Origin: Streptomyces adelaidensis
GTDB lineage: Bacteria > Actinomycetota > Actinomycetes > Streptomycetales > Streptomycetaceae
Direction: 5' to 3'
DNA length: 64,000 nt
Assembly (NCBI RefSeq): GCF_016598475.1
Contig: NZ_JAEMUX010000020.1
Coordinates: forward strand, 57,890-121,889
Position numbers and translations under genes: made by a program. How positions within the stretch are numbered: the first letter of the stretch is position 1; every line of letters starts with the position of its first letter. Shown piece by piece: positions 9,218-18,074 of the stretch. A model generated the notes under the pieces. It did not search any database. It was not told where the DNA came from and saw only the letters and a program-made list of their open reading frames with translations.

Positions 9218-9784
9218 ATGACGGAGATCGATTCCTGGGACACGCTGACGGCGGCGGTGCGGGCGGGTGCGAAGGTCAAGTACCTGCACTTCTGGGGCCA
9301 CCGGCCCCTGCCCGACGGCCGGATCGGCGCGAGCTGTCTGAGCCAGTGGTGGCCGTCACCGTTCACGGTCGACGGCGTGCGGTACGCGACGGCCGAGCAC
9401 TGGATGATGGCGTCGAAGGCCCGGCTCTTCGGAGACACGGAGGCGGAGCGCGAGGCCGTCGCGGCGTCGAGCCCCGCCCAGGCCAAGAAGATCGGACGGC
9501 TTGTACGCGGCTTCGACGACGCCCTATGGGAGCGGGAGCGCTTCGGCATCGTCGTCGAGGGCTGCGTGCACAAGTTCGCCGCCCACCCCGACCTGCGGGC
9601 CTTCCTCCTGGGCACCAGCAATCGCGTGCTCGTCGAGGCCAGCCCCGTCGACCGGGTGTGGGGCATCGGCCTCGCGGCGGACGACGAGCGCGCCATGAAT
9701 CCCGACCGGTGGCGGGGCCCCAACCTGCTGGGGTTCGCGCTGATGGCGGCTCGGGAGCGGTTGCTGAGCGGGGTGGACGCCTAG
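9218..9784 (+). CDS. NADAR-family protein (YbiA-like)
   Basis: A 188-residue protein of the NADAR superfamily (NAD- and ADP-ribose-related; DUF1768), relatives of E. coli YbiA and riboflavin-side-path N-glycosidases that hydrolyse damaged or ADP-ribosyl substrates. Conserved blocks are FWGHRP near residue 25, SQWWPSPF, YATAEHWMMASKARLFGD and the C-terminal VWGIGLAADD...RGPNLLGFALM. ATG 9218 is preferred over the TTG ten codons upstream because the conserved region begins soon afterwards. The stop codon overlaps that of the convergent gene at 9781 by four bases. No ADP-ribosyl transferase or toxin is visible nearby. Confidence 0.88.
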   Translation: MTEIDSWDTLTAAVRAGAKVKYLHFWGHRPLPDGRIGASCLSQWWPSPFTVDGVRYATAEHWMMASKARLFGDTEAEREAVAASSPAQAKKIGRLVRGFDDALWERERFGIVVEGCVHKFAAHPDLRAFLLGTSNRVLVEASPVDRVWGIGLAADDERAMNPDRWRGPNLLGFALMAARERLLSGVDA

Positions 9785-10878
9785 GGGTGCCGCTGGGCGA
9801 CGCGGCGCGGAACCGTGTCGCTGTCGCCGGCTCCGGTCGGCAGCGACAGTGACAGGGACGTGGAGTAGCTGTCGTCGAAGGGGTCGGTGTCCGAGTCGTA
9901 GGAGTCGCTGCCCGGCGCCACGATGAGCAGGACGATGAAGGCGATGCCGAGGAGGATGCCGACGAATCCGCAGATGATCCCGGCCAGCGCGTGCCCGGGG
10001 TTCGTCGCCTCGCCCCGGCGCGCCTTCGCCCGGCCCACGAATCCGAAGATCACGGCCATGATCCCGAGCAGAATCGCCAGCGGCCACAGACAGAACAGGA
10101 CGGCGGCGCAGATCCCGATCACCATCGCGGCGATACCCATGCCGTTGCTCGGCGGGGGCGGCATCAAGGGCCAGGCGTAACCGGGGGCGGGGTAGCCGGG
10201 CATCGGGTGGCTGTGGGCGCCCGGGTAGCCGGTATGCGCCGGGTACTGGGGGTAGCCGTACGGGACCTGGCCCGGGCCTTCGGGGCTGATGGGCGGCGGC
10301 GGGACGGGGGCGCCTTGCGTGCCGTGCGTGCCGTGTATGCCGGGGGCGGCCGGTGTGGCGAAGGGGTTGGCGGGGGGTGGTGTCTGGGCGCCGGGAGGCT
10401 GGGGGCCGCCGGGCGGGGCGAAGGGGTTGGGGGCGGCCCAGGGGTGCGGCTGCGCGGGGGCTTGTGGCTGCGTCGGGGCGGTCGGGTCCGCGCCCGGTAT
10501 GGAGATGACCGTCTGCTGGTCGTGCACAGAGGAAGGCACCGGCGCCGGAGCGTCGGCCGGGGCGGCCCATGGGTCCCGGGGAGCCGGGGTGGCGGGCTCG
10601 ACGGAAGCGGGGCGCTCAGGCGGGTCGGCGGGCCCGACGGGCTTGTCCAGCAGGACCTTCGCGGCGGGAGCGGGGGCGGAGGCAGAAGCCGAGCCCGGGA
10701 CCGTGTCCTCGGGCTGCGAGATCGCACCCTCAGGCTGCGGGGCCGCGTCCTCGGGCAGCGGGACCGCGTCGGCCACGGTCGGTGGGGTCGGGGCGCGGTC
10801 CTGTGGGGGTGTCGGTGCCCACGGGTCCGGCTGTGGATGGTCCGGCATCGCCGGAGTAGCTGCGTCGTCGGACGACAT
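9781..10878 (-). CDS. DUF4190 membrane protein with long proline-rich N-terminus
   Basis: A 365-residue protein whose first 230 or so residues are Pro/Ala/Gln-rich low complexity with no recognisable fold. The C-terminal part has two hydrophobic segments (MGIAAMVIGICAAVLFC... and ALAGIICGFVGILLGIAF) separated by FGFVGRAKARRGEAT, the usual DUF4190 layout. It is probably anchored in the cytoplasmic membrane with the disordered region in the cytoplasm. The ATG at 10878 has GGGGGA nine bases upstream. Function unknown. Confidence 0.8.
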   Translation of the reverse strand: MSSDDAATPAMPDHPQPDPWAPTPPQDRAPTPPTVADAVPLPEDAAPQPEGAISQPEDTVPGSASASAPAPAAKVLLDKPVGPADPPERPASVEPATPAPRDPWAAPADAPAPVPSSVHDQQTVISIPGADPTAPTQPQAPAQPHPWAAPNPFAPPGGPQPPGAQTPPPANPFATPAAPGIHGTHGTQGAPVPPPPISPEGPGQVPYGYPQYPAHTGYPGAHSHPMPGYPAPGYAWPLMPPPPSNGMGIAAMVIGICAAVLFCLWPLAILLGIMAVIFGFVGRAKARRGEATNPGHALAGIICGFVGILLGIAFIVLLIVAPGSDSYDSDTDPFDDSYSTSLSLSLPTGAGDSDTVPRRVAQRHP

Positions 10879-11074
10879 TCTTGATTCCCCCTGTGGCGTT
10901 CTGTGCCGCTTCTTCCGCCGTACGCGCTCAGCCGTACGCTCAGCCATGCTAAGGCCCCCGGTTCTCTCGTGCGGGCCGCCGCCTACGATGATCCCCGAGT
11001 CATCGATCAGCCGATCACCGCGTCCCCCGACCAGGACCACGGTCCGGGGCGGACGCCGTTCCCGGGGAGGAACC

Positions 11075-12142
11075 TTGACCGACAACCGCACCGTGTCCGG
11101 CGCGCCCGGCGCCCGCGATCCGCACGCCTTCATCGCCGGCCTGCCCAAGGCCGAACTGCATGTGCACCACGTCGGCTCCGCCTCCCCCCGTATCGTCTCG
11201 GAGCTGGCCGCCCGGCACCCCGACTCCAAGGTACCGACGGACCCCGAGGCGCTCGCGGACTACTTCACCTTCACGGACTTCGCCCACTTCGTCCAGGTGT
11301 ATCTGTCCGTCGTCGACCTGATCCGCACCCCGGAGGACGTCCGGCTGCTGACGTACGAGGTGGCCCGTGACCTGGCCCGGCAGCAGGTGCGGTACGCCGA
11401 GCTGACCGTCACGCCGTTCTCCTCCACGCGGCGCGGGATCGACGAGCTGGCCTTCATGGCGGCGATCGAGGACGCGCGCAAGGCGGCGGAGGCCGACTTC
11501 GGGACCGTACTGCGGTGGTGCTTCGACATCCCGGGTGAGGCGGGGCTCGCGGCGGCCGAGGAGACGACGCGGCTGGCCACCGACGACCGGGTGCGTCCGG
11601 AGGGGCTGGTGTCTTTCGGGCTCGGCGGGCCCGAAGTGGGGGTGCCGAGGCCGCAGTTCAAGCCGTACTTCGACCGGGCGATCGCGGCGGGACTGCACTC
11701 CGTGCCGCACGCGGGCGAGACGACCGGGCCGGAGACGGTGTGGGACGCGCTCACCGACCTGCGCGCGGAGCGCATCGGGCACGGCACGAGTTCGGCCGGC
11801 GACCCGAAGCTCCTCGCGCACCTCGCCGAGCACCGGATCGCCCTGGAGGTCTGCCCGACCTCGAACATAGCCACGCGCGCGGTCCGCACCCTCGACGAGC
11901 ACCCCATCAAGGAGTTCGTGCGGGCCGGGGTCCTCGTGACCGTCAACTCCGACGACCCGCCGATGTTCGGCACCGACCTCAACACCGAGTACGCGGTCGC
12001 CGCGCGCCTCCTCGGCCTCGACGAGCAGGGGCTCGCCGCCCTCGCGAAGAACGCCGTGGACGCGTCCTTCCTCGACGAGCCCGGCAAGGCCCGCCTGTCC
12101 GCCGAGATCGACACCTACACATCGGCCTGGCTGACCCCCTGA
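11075..12142 (+). CDS. adenosine deaminase-family enzyme, possibly aminodeoxyfutalosine deaminase
   Basis: A 355-residue amidohydrolase of the adenosine/AMP deaminase family. The metal-binding HxH is in ELHVHHVGS (residues about 29-37). HAGETTGPE, GHGTSS (catalytic His) and NSDDPPMFG (metal-binding Asp pair) follow in family order. The region after the first histidines is HVGS rather than the HLDG or HLEG of classical adenosine deaminases. From memory, Streptomyces members of this type (SCO5662 / SAV_2595) act on aminodeoxyfutalosine in the futalosine route to menaquinone, so plain adenosine deaminase is not certain. Start is TTG 11075, with GGGGAGG at a normal distance. Confidence 0.85.
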   Translation: MTDNRTVSGAPGARDPHAFIAGLPKAELHVHHVGSASPRIVSELAARHPDSKVPTDPEALADYFTFTDFAHFVQVYLSVVDLIRTPEDVRLLTYEVARDLARQQVRYAELTVTPFSSTRRGIDELAFMAAIEDARKAAEADFGTVLRWCFDIPGEAGLAAAEETTRLATDDRVRPEGLVSFGLGGPEVGVPRPQFKPYFDRAIAAGLHSVPHAGETTGPETVWDALTDLRAERIGHGTSSAGDPKLLAHLAEHRIALEVCPTSNIATRAVRTLDEHPIKEFVRAGVLVTVNSDDPPMFGTDLNTEYAVAARLLGLDEQGLAALAKNAVDASFLDEPGKARLSAEIDTYTSAWLTP

Positions 12143-12171
12143 CCTCACCTCCGACCCACCTCGGACCCACA

Positions 12172-12864
12172 ATGAACCCCATGCGCACCGTGACAGCCGT
12201 GGCCCATCGCGGCGCCCCCTACCGCCACCGCGAGAACACCCTCGACTCCCTGCGGGCCGGGCTCGAACTGGGCGCGGACGCCGTCGAGTTCGACGTACGG
12301 ACGACCCGCGACGGCGTGCCCGTCCTGCTCCACGACTCGACGCTGAACCGCCTCTGGGAGCTGGACCGGCCGCTGGCCGCGCTCTCCGCCGCGGAGCTGC
12401 GCGGGGTCACCGCCGACGGGGTGCCGACGCTCGCCGACGCGCTGCTCGCCACCAAGGACAGCAGGGTCATGCTCGACCTGCCGGGCCGGGCCGACCCTCG
12501 GGCGGTTCGGCAGGTGCTGGACGTCGTACGGGAGTACGAGGCCGAGGAGCGCGTCTACTACAGCGCCGACCCGCCCAGCATGCTCGCCGTACGGGCCGCC
12601 GACCCCACCGCCGAGATCGCCCTCACCTGGAAGACCCTCGCCCCACCCCGCCCCGCCCTCCTCGCCGCCATACGCCCCCGCTGGCTCAACTACCGCTTCG
12701 GACTGGTCTCACGCGACCTGGCGGACCGTATCCACCGCGACGGCCAACTCCTCTCGGTCTGGACCCCCGACACCCGCCGGTCCATGCGCCGCCTGATGGA
12801 TTCGGGGGTCGACTCGATCACGACGAACCGAGTCGACGCACTGTGCGCACTACGGAACGCCTAG
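12172..12864 (+). CDS. glycerophosphodiester phosphodiesterase
   Basis: A 230-residue GDPD-fold enzyme that would split glycerophosphodiesters into an alcohol and glycerol 3-phosphate. The active-site His-Arg-Gly lies in AHRGAPYRHRENT, the metal ligands in AVEFDVRTTRDG, and the second catalytic His in VLLHDSTLNR. No signal peptide is visible, so it is probably cytoplasmic. A second in-frame ATG lies nine bases after the one used here. The gene follows the deaminase by 29 bases on the same strand and may share its transcript. Confidence 0.88.
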   Translation: MNPMRTVTAVAHRGAPYRHRENTLDSLRAGLELGADAVEFDVRTTRDGVPVLLHDSTLNRLWELDRPLAALSAAELRGVTADGVPTLADALLATKDSRVMLDLPGRADPRAVRQVLDVVREYEAEERVYYSADPPSMLAVRAADPTAEIALTWKTLAPPRPALLAAIRPRWLNYRFGLVSRDLADRIHRDGQLLSVWTPDTRRSMRRLMDSGVDSITTNRVDALCALRNA

Positions 12865-12891
12865 CCCGGTCCCCGGCCCCGTAAGGGGCTC

Positions 12892-13443
12892 TTGGCGGCG
12901 TCAACGACGCCCCGCGGCCGCGTACGGCGGAGCGATCGCCTGCGCGTCCGCCCCCTCACCTGGAACCCGGTGGTGCTGTGGGCCCTGCGGCACGGGCCGC
13001 GCAGACCGGGCGAACTGCGGCCGCGGATCGGCGGGATCAGCCCCAAGGTACTGACGCAGACCCTGCGCAGGCTTGAGCACAACGGGCTGGTGGCGCGACG
13101 GGCGTACGGGGGTGCCCCGCCCCGGGTCGAGAACGGACTGACCGTGCTCGGAGGGACATTGCTCGCCCCGATCGGGGCGCTCGGCGGGTGGGCGCACGAG
13201 CACGGCGGCGAGGTCATGGCCGCGCAGGAGGACGTCTGCGTCGGACGTCTGTCGGACGGGACGACCGCCGCGACACGGACCGCCACGCCACCGGCCGCCG
13301 CACCACGGACGGCTGTGCCACCGGCCGCCGCACCACGGACGGCTGTGCCACCGGCCGCCGCACCACGGACCACGACGCCGCCGACCGCTAGACCTCCGAC
13401 CGCTGCCCCACCGTCGCCGCGTCCGCCGGCTTCTCCCGCGTGA
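12892..13443 (+). CDS. HxlR-like winged-helix regulator with repetitive C-terminal tail
   Basis: Residues about 20-105 match the HxlR winged-helix family: WNPVVLWALRHGPRRPGELRPRI, then GISPKVLTQTLRRLEHNGLVAR and the wing RRAYGGAPPRVENGLT. The usual N-terminal cysteine is absent and the start codon is a TTG after AAGGGG. The last 70 residues are a low-complexity Pro/Ala/Thr tail encoded by a 30-base tandem repeat (13291-13370), and the reading frame runs 56 bases into the convergent sigma factor gene. It could be a functional regulator with an acquired tail, or a decaying copy. Targets unknown. Confidence 0.55.
   Translation: MAASTTPRGRVRRSDRLRVRPLTWNPVVLWALRHGPRRPGELRPRIGGISPKVLTQTLRRLEHNGLVARRAYGGAPPRVENGLTVLGGTLLAPIGALGGWAHEHGGEVMAAQEDVCVGRLSDGTTAATRTATPPAAAPRTAVPPAAAPRTAVPPAAAPRTTTPPTARPPTAAPPSPRPPASPA
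13291..13370. repeat. 30-base tandem repeat, about 2.7 copies
   Basis: A unit starting CCGGCCGCCGCACCACGGAC repeats identically at 13291 and 13321, with a partial third copy at 13351-13370. It encodes the PPAAAPRTAV repeat at the C-terminus of the HxlR-like protein. The period is a multiple of three, so copy-number changes keep the frame. Confidence 0.9.
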
Positions 13444-15100
13444 CGTACTGCGGCACCGGTGCGGTGTCCTTGCCGTTGTCGCGGACCAGGCCGTAGCGGA
13501 TGGCGCCCTGGTCGGGGCCGTGGGCGAGGTCCCCGTTGACGGTGTCCCAGGAGGAGGGGGCGACGGTGACGCCGTAGTCGGCGCCGCGTTCGTTCTGGAT
13601 GAGGGTGACGGTGCCGTCGAGGTAGAAGTACTCGTTCTGCCACATCTGCTGGGTGCCGTCCGGCAGGACGGTGTAGCCGGTGTCGGGGCCGCCCATGCCG
13701 GAGGTCAGGCCGTCGGCGGACGTCGGGTCGTCCATGCGGCGGCCGCCGGCCGAGGCAACGTGGAAGAGCTTGCCCTTCAGCCCGGTCCAGGCCGGCATGA
13801 CCAGGGCGCCCGCCCGGTACTGGGGCGAGATCTGCCAGCGGACGAGGACATACCCCTTGCCCGTGAGGGTCACGTTGTCGCCGCGGTGGTTCATCACGGT
13901 CCGCGCGCCGCCGCTGCTGGTGAGGGCGGACTCGGGCCGGCGCGGGAGGGCGGCGGGCGGCGTGTCCGGGTCCGGCGCCTCGTCCACGGCGTCGACGACG
14001 CTGCCGTAGACGGCGGCCCTCGTCGACGAGGACACGGACGGGGAGGCCGAGGGCGAGGACGAGGGCGAGGACGAGGGCGAAGGGGAGGGCGAGGCGGAGC
14101 GCGGGGAGGCGGGCGGGGCCGCGGAGCCGGGCACGCGGGAGGTGCTGTGCGCGGTCGGCGCGGCCTGCGGGGGCCGCTCGTCCGGGGGCTTCGTCACCAC
14201 GTACGCGCCCCCGGCGACGAACGTCGCGCTCGCCGTCACCGCGACGGCGGGCTTGGTGAGGACGCCGAGCACCTTGGCGGACCAGCCCACCGAGGCCGTC
14301 GCGGCGGTCGCCGCCACGGCCGTCTTCCCGCCGAACGCCAGCGACAGGGTGAAGCCGACGGGGAGGGGGACCAGGGCGAGCCCGACGAGGAGGCGCTCGG
14401 CGGGGACGACGACCTCGCCGGGGCTGCCGTGGCCGTCGCAGCGGGCGCAGCCGCGGATGTGCCGGGCGATGCGCTTGCGCCACACCGAGTCGGGCTGCCC
14501 GCTCCAGCGGGTGGTGACCCGGCGCAGGTCGGAGCAGGAGGAGTCGAGGGCGCGGACGATGCCGCGCGCGGTTTCGAGGCGGGCCTTCATCCGCTGCACC
14601 CGCACCGCGGCGTGCTGCCGGCTGATGCCGACGGCGGCCGCGAGCTCACGCCGGGTGAGTTCGCCCGCGACCTCCAGCCACCACAGCGACAGCAGCTGGC
14701 GGTCCTCGTCGTCGAGCCAGCGGACGGCTTCCGCGACCTCGCGCCGCTGGCCCTCCAACTGCAGCCGCAGGACGGTCAGTTCGGCGAAGTCGGCGGCGCT
14801 GTGGGCGTCGCCGTCGTCGAGCGGGTCGGCGGTGCGCCGGCGCGCCCGGTCCCGTATCTGCCGCATCGCGATCGCGACCAGCCAGGAGCGGAAACTGTCC
14901 GGATCACGCAGCGTGTCGAGGTTGTCGACGGCGCGCAGCATGGTCTCCTGCACGACGTCGTCGACATCGGCGTGGCCGTTGAGGGCCCGGCCGACGATGT
15001 TGTAGACGAGGGGCAGCCAGCCCTCGACCAGCTCGTCGAGGGCGCGTCTGTCACCTGCCTGCGCGGCCGCGATGGTGGAGCGCCACTGCCGCCCGTCCAC
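13388..15100 (-). CDS. ECF-type sigma factor fused to a membrane-anchored C-terminal domain
   Basis: A 570-residue protein. Residues about 5-90 form sigma region 2 (ALDELVEGWLPLVYNIVGRALNG, DVDDVVQETMLRAVDNL, SFRSWLVAIAMRQIRDR). Region 4 follows (ALDDEDRQLLSLWWLE-like block, LTRRELAAAVGISRQHAAVRVQRMKARLE). Next come a short Cys-containing segment (HIRGCARCDGHG) resembling a zinc-binding anti-sigma motif, a hydrophobic segment, a Pro/Ser-rich linker and a C-terminal domain of about 170 residues that would lie outside the cell. Such C-terminally extended ECF groups are known in Actinobacteria. GTG 15100 is chosen for its GGAAGGAA ribosome site; a GTG 13 codons upstream is possible. No separate anti-sigma gene adjoins it. 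Confidence 0.85.
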   Translation of the reverse strand: MDGRQWRSTIAAAQAGDRRALDELVEGWLPLVYNIVGRALNGHADVDDVVQETMLRAVDNLDTLRDPDSFRSWLVAIAMRQIRDRARRRTADPLDDGDAHSAADFAELTVLRLQLEGQRREVAEAVRWLDDEDRQLLSLWWLEVAGELTRRELAAAVGISRQHAAVRVQRMKARLETARGIVRALDSSCSDLRRVTTRWSGQPDSVWRKRIARHIRGCARCDGHGSPGEVVVPAERLLVGLALVPLPVGFTLSLAFGGKTAVAATAATASVGWSAKVLGVLTKPAVAVTASATFVAGGAYVVTKPPDERPPQAAPTAHSTSRVPGSAAPPASPRSASPSPSPSSSPSSSPSASPSVSSSTRAAVYGSVVDAVDEAPDPDTPPAALPRRPESALTSSGGARTVMNHRGDNVTLTGKGYVLVRWQISPQYRAGALVMPAWTGLKGKLFHVASAGGRRMDDPTSADGLTSGMGGPDTGYTVLPDGTQQMWQNEYFYLDGTVTLIQNERGADYGVTVAPSSWDTVNGDLAHGPDQGAIRYGLVRDNGKDTAPVPQYVTREKPADAATVGQRSEV

Positions 15101-15287
15101 GTACGTTCCTTCCGGTCCTGCTCGGCTCACCCTGTTCACTCGGCTGTGTTCCGTACCTTCTCAGCCATCCCTGCGACGTGGGGAACCTCCGAGGCGGAGA
15201 TCACACCGCTCATGCGGCTCACTCCTGATGTGGGGAAACAGGGGATGCCTGAGGAGACGGGGTGAGGACGGCCGGGATAACAGTTTT

Positions 15288-15872
15288 TCAGCCCGCCCGT
15301 ACGTCCGCCGCGGGGAGCGGGTTCGGGGAGCCGTGCGGGGGCGCGGGCTGCGACTCGGGCGCGGGCCGGGGCGCCTCCGAGGTGAGCGCCTCCAGCCGCT
15401 TGATCCGCTGCCGGACGACGTACAGCGGGATCACTCCGAACACCCCGAACGACATGTCGATCAGCGTCCACCAGAACGGGATGTCCCGGATCGGTCCGCA
15501 GATGAGGGCCAGCGGGATGATCCCCGCGCAGGCGATCATGCCGACCTCCACGACCCAGATGTTGCGGACCGGGTCGCGGTAGGGGCCGTAGAAGGCCACC
15601 GCGATGACGAGGTGCGCGAAGGCCAGCCAGTCCGTGCCGTAGAGGAGGAACGGGTAGGCGGCGTCGGCCTCGTCGAGGCCCGCCCGCACGCGCTCGATCC
15701 ACTCCATGAGGCCCGGCAGGTACTCCCCGGCGGACAGCGAACGCAGCAACTCCTCGGTCCACCGCAGCTCGTGGACGAGGGGGAAGGCCGTGGCGCCGCT
15801 CAGCACCAGACAGACGACGAAGAAGACCAACCACGCACGGATGCCCCCCAACAGGGCGGCTCTGTCGCTCAT
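15288..15872 (-). CDS. integral membrane protein of unknown function
   Basis: A 194-residue protein with four or five hydrophobic segments (WLVFFVVCLVLSGATAF, WLAFAHLVIAVAFYG, IWVVEVGMIACAGIIPLALICG, FWWTLIDMSFGVFGVIPLYVV), followed by a charged, proline-rich cytoplasmic tail. I recognise no family motif that gives a function. A perfect 14-base palindrome lies 21 bases upstream of its start, so it is likely under a dedicated repressor. Confidence 0.8.
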   Translation of the reverse strand: MSDRAALLGGIRAWLVFFVVCLVLSGATAFPLVHELRWTEELLRSLSAGEYLPGLMEWIERVRAGLDEADAAYPFLLYGTDWLAFAHLVIAVAFYGPYRDPVRNIWVVEVGMIACAGIIPLALICGPIRDIPFWWTLIDMSFGVFGVIPLYVVRQRIKRLEALTSEAPRPAPESQPAPPHGSPNPLPAADVRAG

Positions 15873-15893
15873 GACTGGAGCGTACGCCCCTTC

Positions 15894-15907
15894 TTGAACG
15901 TGTTCAA
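15894..15907. promoter_or_regulatory. perfect palindrome TTGAACGTGTTCAA, probable operator
   Basis: TTGAAC and GTTCAA flank GT, giving a perfect 14-base dyad 21 bases upstream of the ATG of the membrane protein at 15872. Palindromes of this form are typical TetR-family operators in Streptomyces. The cognate regulator is not identifiable here. Confidence 0.5.
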
Positions 15908-15912
15908 AAGTG

Positions 15913-15938
15913 GGGGCCCGTCAAGGAAGACGGGCCCC
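15913..15938 (-). terminator. hairpin after the YceI gene
   Basis: GGGGCCCGTC (15913-15922) and GACGGGCCCC (15929-15938) form a perfect 10-base stem with a six-base loop, ten bases past the stop codon of the YceI gene. No long U tract follows, which is common for Streptomyces terminators. Confidence 0.65.
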
Positions 15939-15947
15939 AGGGGTCCC

Positions 15948-16607
15948 TCAGCCGCCCGGAATCGAGCGAATGACGGCGAGGTCGAATTGCAGGCGCACCT
16001 TCTCGCTGACCATGGCACCGCCCTCCGCGAGCCGCTGGTTGTACGTGAGTCCCCATTCGGAGCGATTGATGGTGGTCGTCCCGTCGAATCCGACCCGCTC
16101 GTATCCGAACGGGTCCATGACGTGTCCTATGTAGGTGAGTTCCAGGTCGACGGGACGGGTGATGTCCTTGATGGTGAGTTCGCCGGTCATGCGGTAGACG
16201 TCGCTGCCCACCGGACGGACCGACGTACTGACGAAACGCATTCGCGGATGGTTCGCGGCGTCCAGGAAGTCGCGGCCCATCAGATGGGCGTCGCGTTGTT
16301 CGACGCCGGTGTCGACGGATCTGGTGGAGAGGACGATCTCGGCCCGTGAGCGAGACGGGTCACGGCCGTCGAAGTAGAGCCGGCTCTGATACTCCGTGAA
16401 TGCGCCGCGCACGGTCGTGACCAGGGCATGTCGGACGGAGAAACCGATACGACTGTGCGCCGCGTCGATCATCCACTCTCCGGTCAGCATCGCCAGGGCG
16501 GGATCCGACGGGCCGGTGGAGTGGAAAGCCGGGGATTCGTGGGGGAGTTGAGCGGCTGTGGGGGCTGCCGGGCGGCGCAGGGACGCAGCACGGGTGAACA
16601 GGTTCAT
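15948..16607 (-). CDS. YceI-family protein
   Basis: A 219-residue lipocalin-like YceI protein. The family core begins at about residue 44 with GEWMIDAAHSRIGFSVRHALVTTVRGAF, continues with RDAHLMGRDFLDAANHPRMRF and ends with RSEWGLTYN and a C-terminal beta strand. YceI proteins bind long-chain isoprenoid-like molecules. Many are secreted, but this N-terminus (about 40 residues, Ala/Pro-rich) is not a clear signal peptide, so a cytoplasmic location is likelier. Start ATG 16607; a shorter start at MLTGEWMIDA is possible. Confidence 0.88.
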   Translation of the reverse strand: MNLFTRAASLRRPAAPTAAQLPHESPAFHSTGPSDPALAMLTGEWMIDAAHSRIGFSVRHALVTTVRGAFTEYQSRLYFDGRDPSRSRAEIVLSTRSVDTGVEQRDAHLMGRDFLDAANHPRMRFVSTSVRPVGSDVYRMTGELTIKDITRPVDLELTYIGHVMDPFGYERVGFDGTTTINRSEWGLTYNQRLAEGGAMVSEKVRLQFDLAVIRSIPGG

Positions 16608-16792
16608 GATTCACGTAACTACGGCACGACGGAAATTGCCGCAAGTCTTCGCCGGGAGACACTCTGTTCCGAATGGGCGCCGAAAGGCGGATAAAGCGTC
16701 ACCCCGCGGCAGAAAATTGCACTACCTCCACAGGGCCGTCACGAATTGCCCGCCGAAATCCGCCGCCGGACGACCGGAATACGACCACCAGA

Positions 16793-18004
16793 TCAGTGCC
16801 GTTCCTTGAGTGCGGCGGGGATACGGTCGAGCACCGGGAACGGGACGAGGCCGTAATGGTAGAAGTCCACGGCGTCGGCCCCGCCGGGCCCGGTGGCCGC
16901 CGCGACCTTCGCCGCCAGATGTTCGGCGGAGTCGGTGTCCGGAACTCCCGGACGCAGCACCGCGCGCAGCGCGCAGCCCTTCCGCAGTGCGGCCCGGTAG
17001 GCGGCGAGATCGGCGGCGACCCGCTCCGGGTCCCGGGCGTACGCGAGCACCGCGTAACCGGGGACCACGGCGCTGATCGCCGCCGCGTCGACACCGATCC
17101 GCCAGGCCTCGTCGACGGCGGGCGCCCCCGTCGGCCGGCCGTCCGCATAGCCCTTCACCGCTCCGGTCAGATCGAGGAAGACGAGCCGGGGGCCCTCGGC
17201 GGCCACCGCGTCGGCCACGGTCGCGACGAGCGAGGTGACGGTGTCGACGCGGGCGCGGGCGTACGCGGCGACGGGCTCGGGGAGTTCCCATGGGGCCGGG
17301 TCCGCGCCGTCCAGGACCCGGCCGACCGCCCGGGCCGCCTCGGCGCGCGCGGCACCCGGGTCCACTCCCTCGGACGCGGCTTCGGCGTGGCGTACGCAGT
17401 GCGGGCAGAAGCACAGCCCCAGCAGGAACTCCTCCAGCGGGCCCAGCCGTACGAAACTGCGCTCATGGTGGTAGCCGTGGCCGAACGTGGCGTAGTGCAG
17501 GGACTCGGCGACCACCGCGTCCACGCCCGTGCGGGCCACCGAGCGGGCCAGCGCCACGGCGTACGCCCGCACGTCGGGGTGGGCCGGGCACAGGTCGGCC
17601 GGGGCGGCCCGGTCGCCGAAGCAGTTCAGCTGGGTGACGTCGGGGTGGGCCAGGCCGAGCGTGGTGTTGTGCAGGAACACGGTCCAGCCGTGCAGGGCCG
17701 CGCCCCGCTCCGCCGTACGCCGGCGCAGTTCCCGCAGCGGCTCCTCCTCGGCGCCCGGCTGCACGGGAGGTACGAGGCGCAGCCCGTCGAACAGGTCGGC
17801 CGGCGGGACGACATGGGTCCCGTCGCGGCGCAGCGTGACCCGCGCCGGGCCGTGCGGGGTGACGTCGCGGGCGCGGTGGTAGGCGGCGGCGACGGTGAGG
17901 GTGTCACAGCCGTACGTGCCGAGGACTCGGTCGAGGACGTCGCCGGTGCCCTCGGCACGCAGATCCTCGACGAAGGCGTATGTCGACGCCGTGGACGTTT
18001 CCAT
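16793..18004 (-). CDS. TIM-barrel protein of unknown function, glycoside hydrolase-like
   Basis: A 403-residue protein. Alternating strands such as LHGWTVFLHNTTLG, GVDAVVAESLHYATFGHGYHHERSF, RLVFLDLTG and VPGYAVLAYARDP suggest a (beta/alpha)8 barrel. The segment GLCFCPHC is a conserved cysteine pair (C-x-C-x2-C) that I have seen in uncharacterised actinobacterial glycosidase-like proteins. The ESLHYATF glutamate could be catalytic, but that is only inference. It is the last gene of a minus-strand run with an IclR regulator, an MBL hydrolase and an M20 peptidase, which suggests a small catabolic cluster of unknown substrate. Confidence 0.75.
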   Translation of the reverse strand: METSTASTYAFVEDLRAEGTGDVLDRVLGTYGCDTLTVAAAYHRARDVTPHGPARVTLRRDGTHVVPPADLFDGLRLVPPVQPGAEEEPLRELRRRTAERGAALHGWTVFLHNTTLGLAHPDVTQLNCFGDRAAPADLCPAHPDVRAYAVALARSVARTGVDAVVAESLHYATFGHGYHHERSFVRLGPLEEFLLGLCFCPHCVRHAEAASEGVDPGAARAEAARAVGRVLDGADPAPWELPEPVAAYARARVDTVTSLVATVADAVAAEGPRLVFLDLTGAVKGYADGRPTGAPAVDEAWRIGVDAAAISAVVPGYAVLAYARDPERVAADLAAYRAALRKGCALRAVLRPGVPDTDSAEHLAAKVAAATGPGGADAVDFYHYGLVPFPVLDRIPAALKERH

Positions 18005-18074
18005 GGTGGGGCTCCTCCTGCGGGTCAGCGGAGTGGAGTCGTCGGGGTCGGCGGAATCAACGGCGTCCTCGGGG

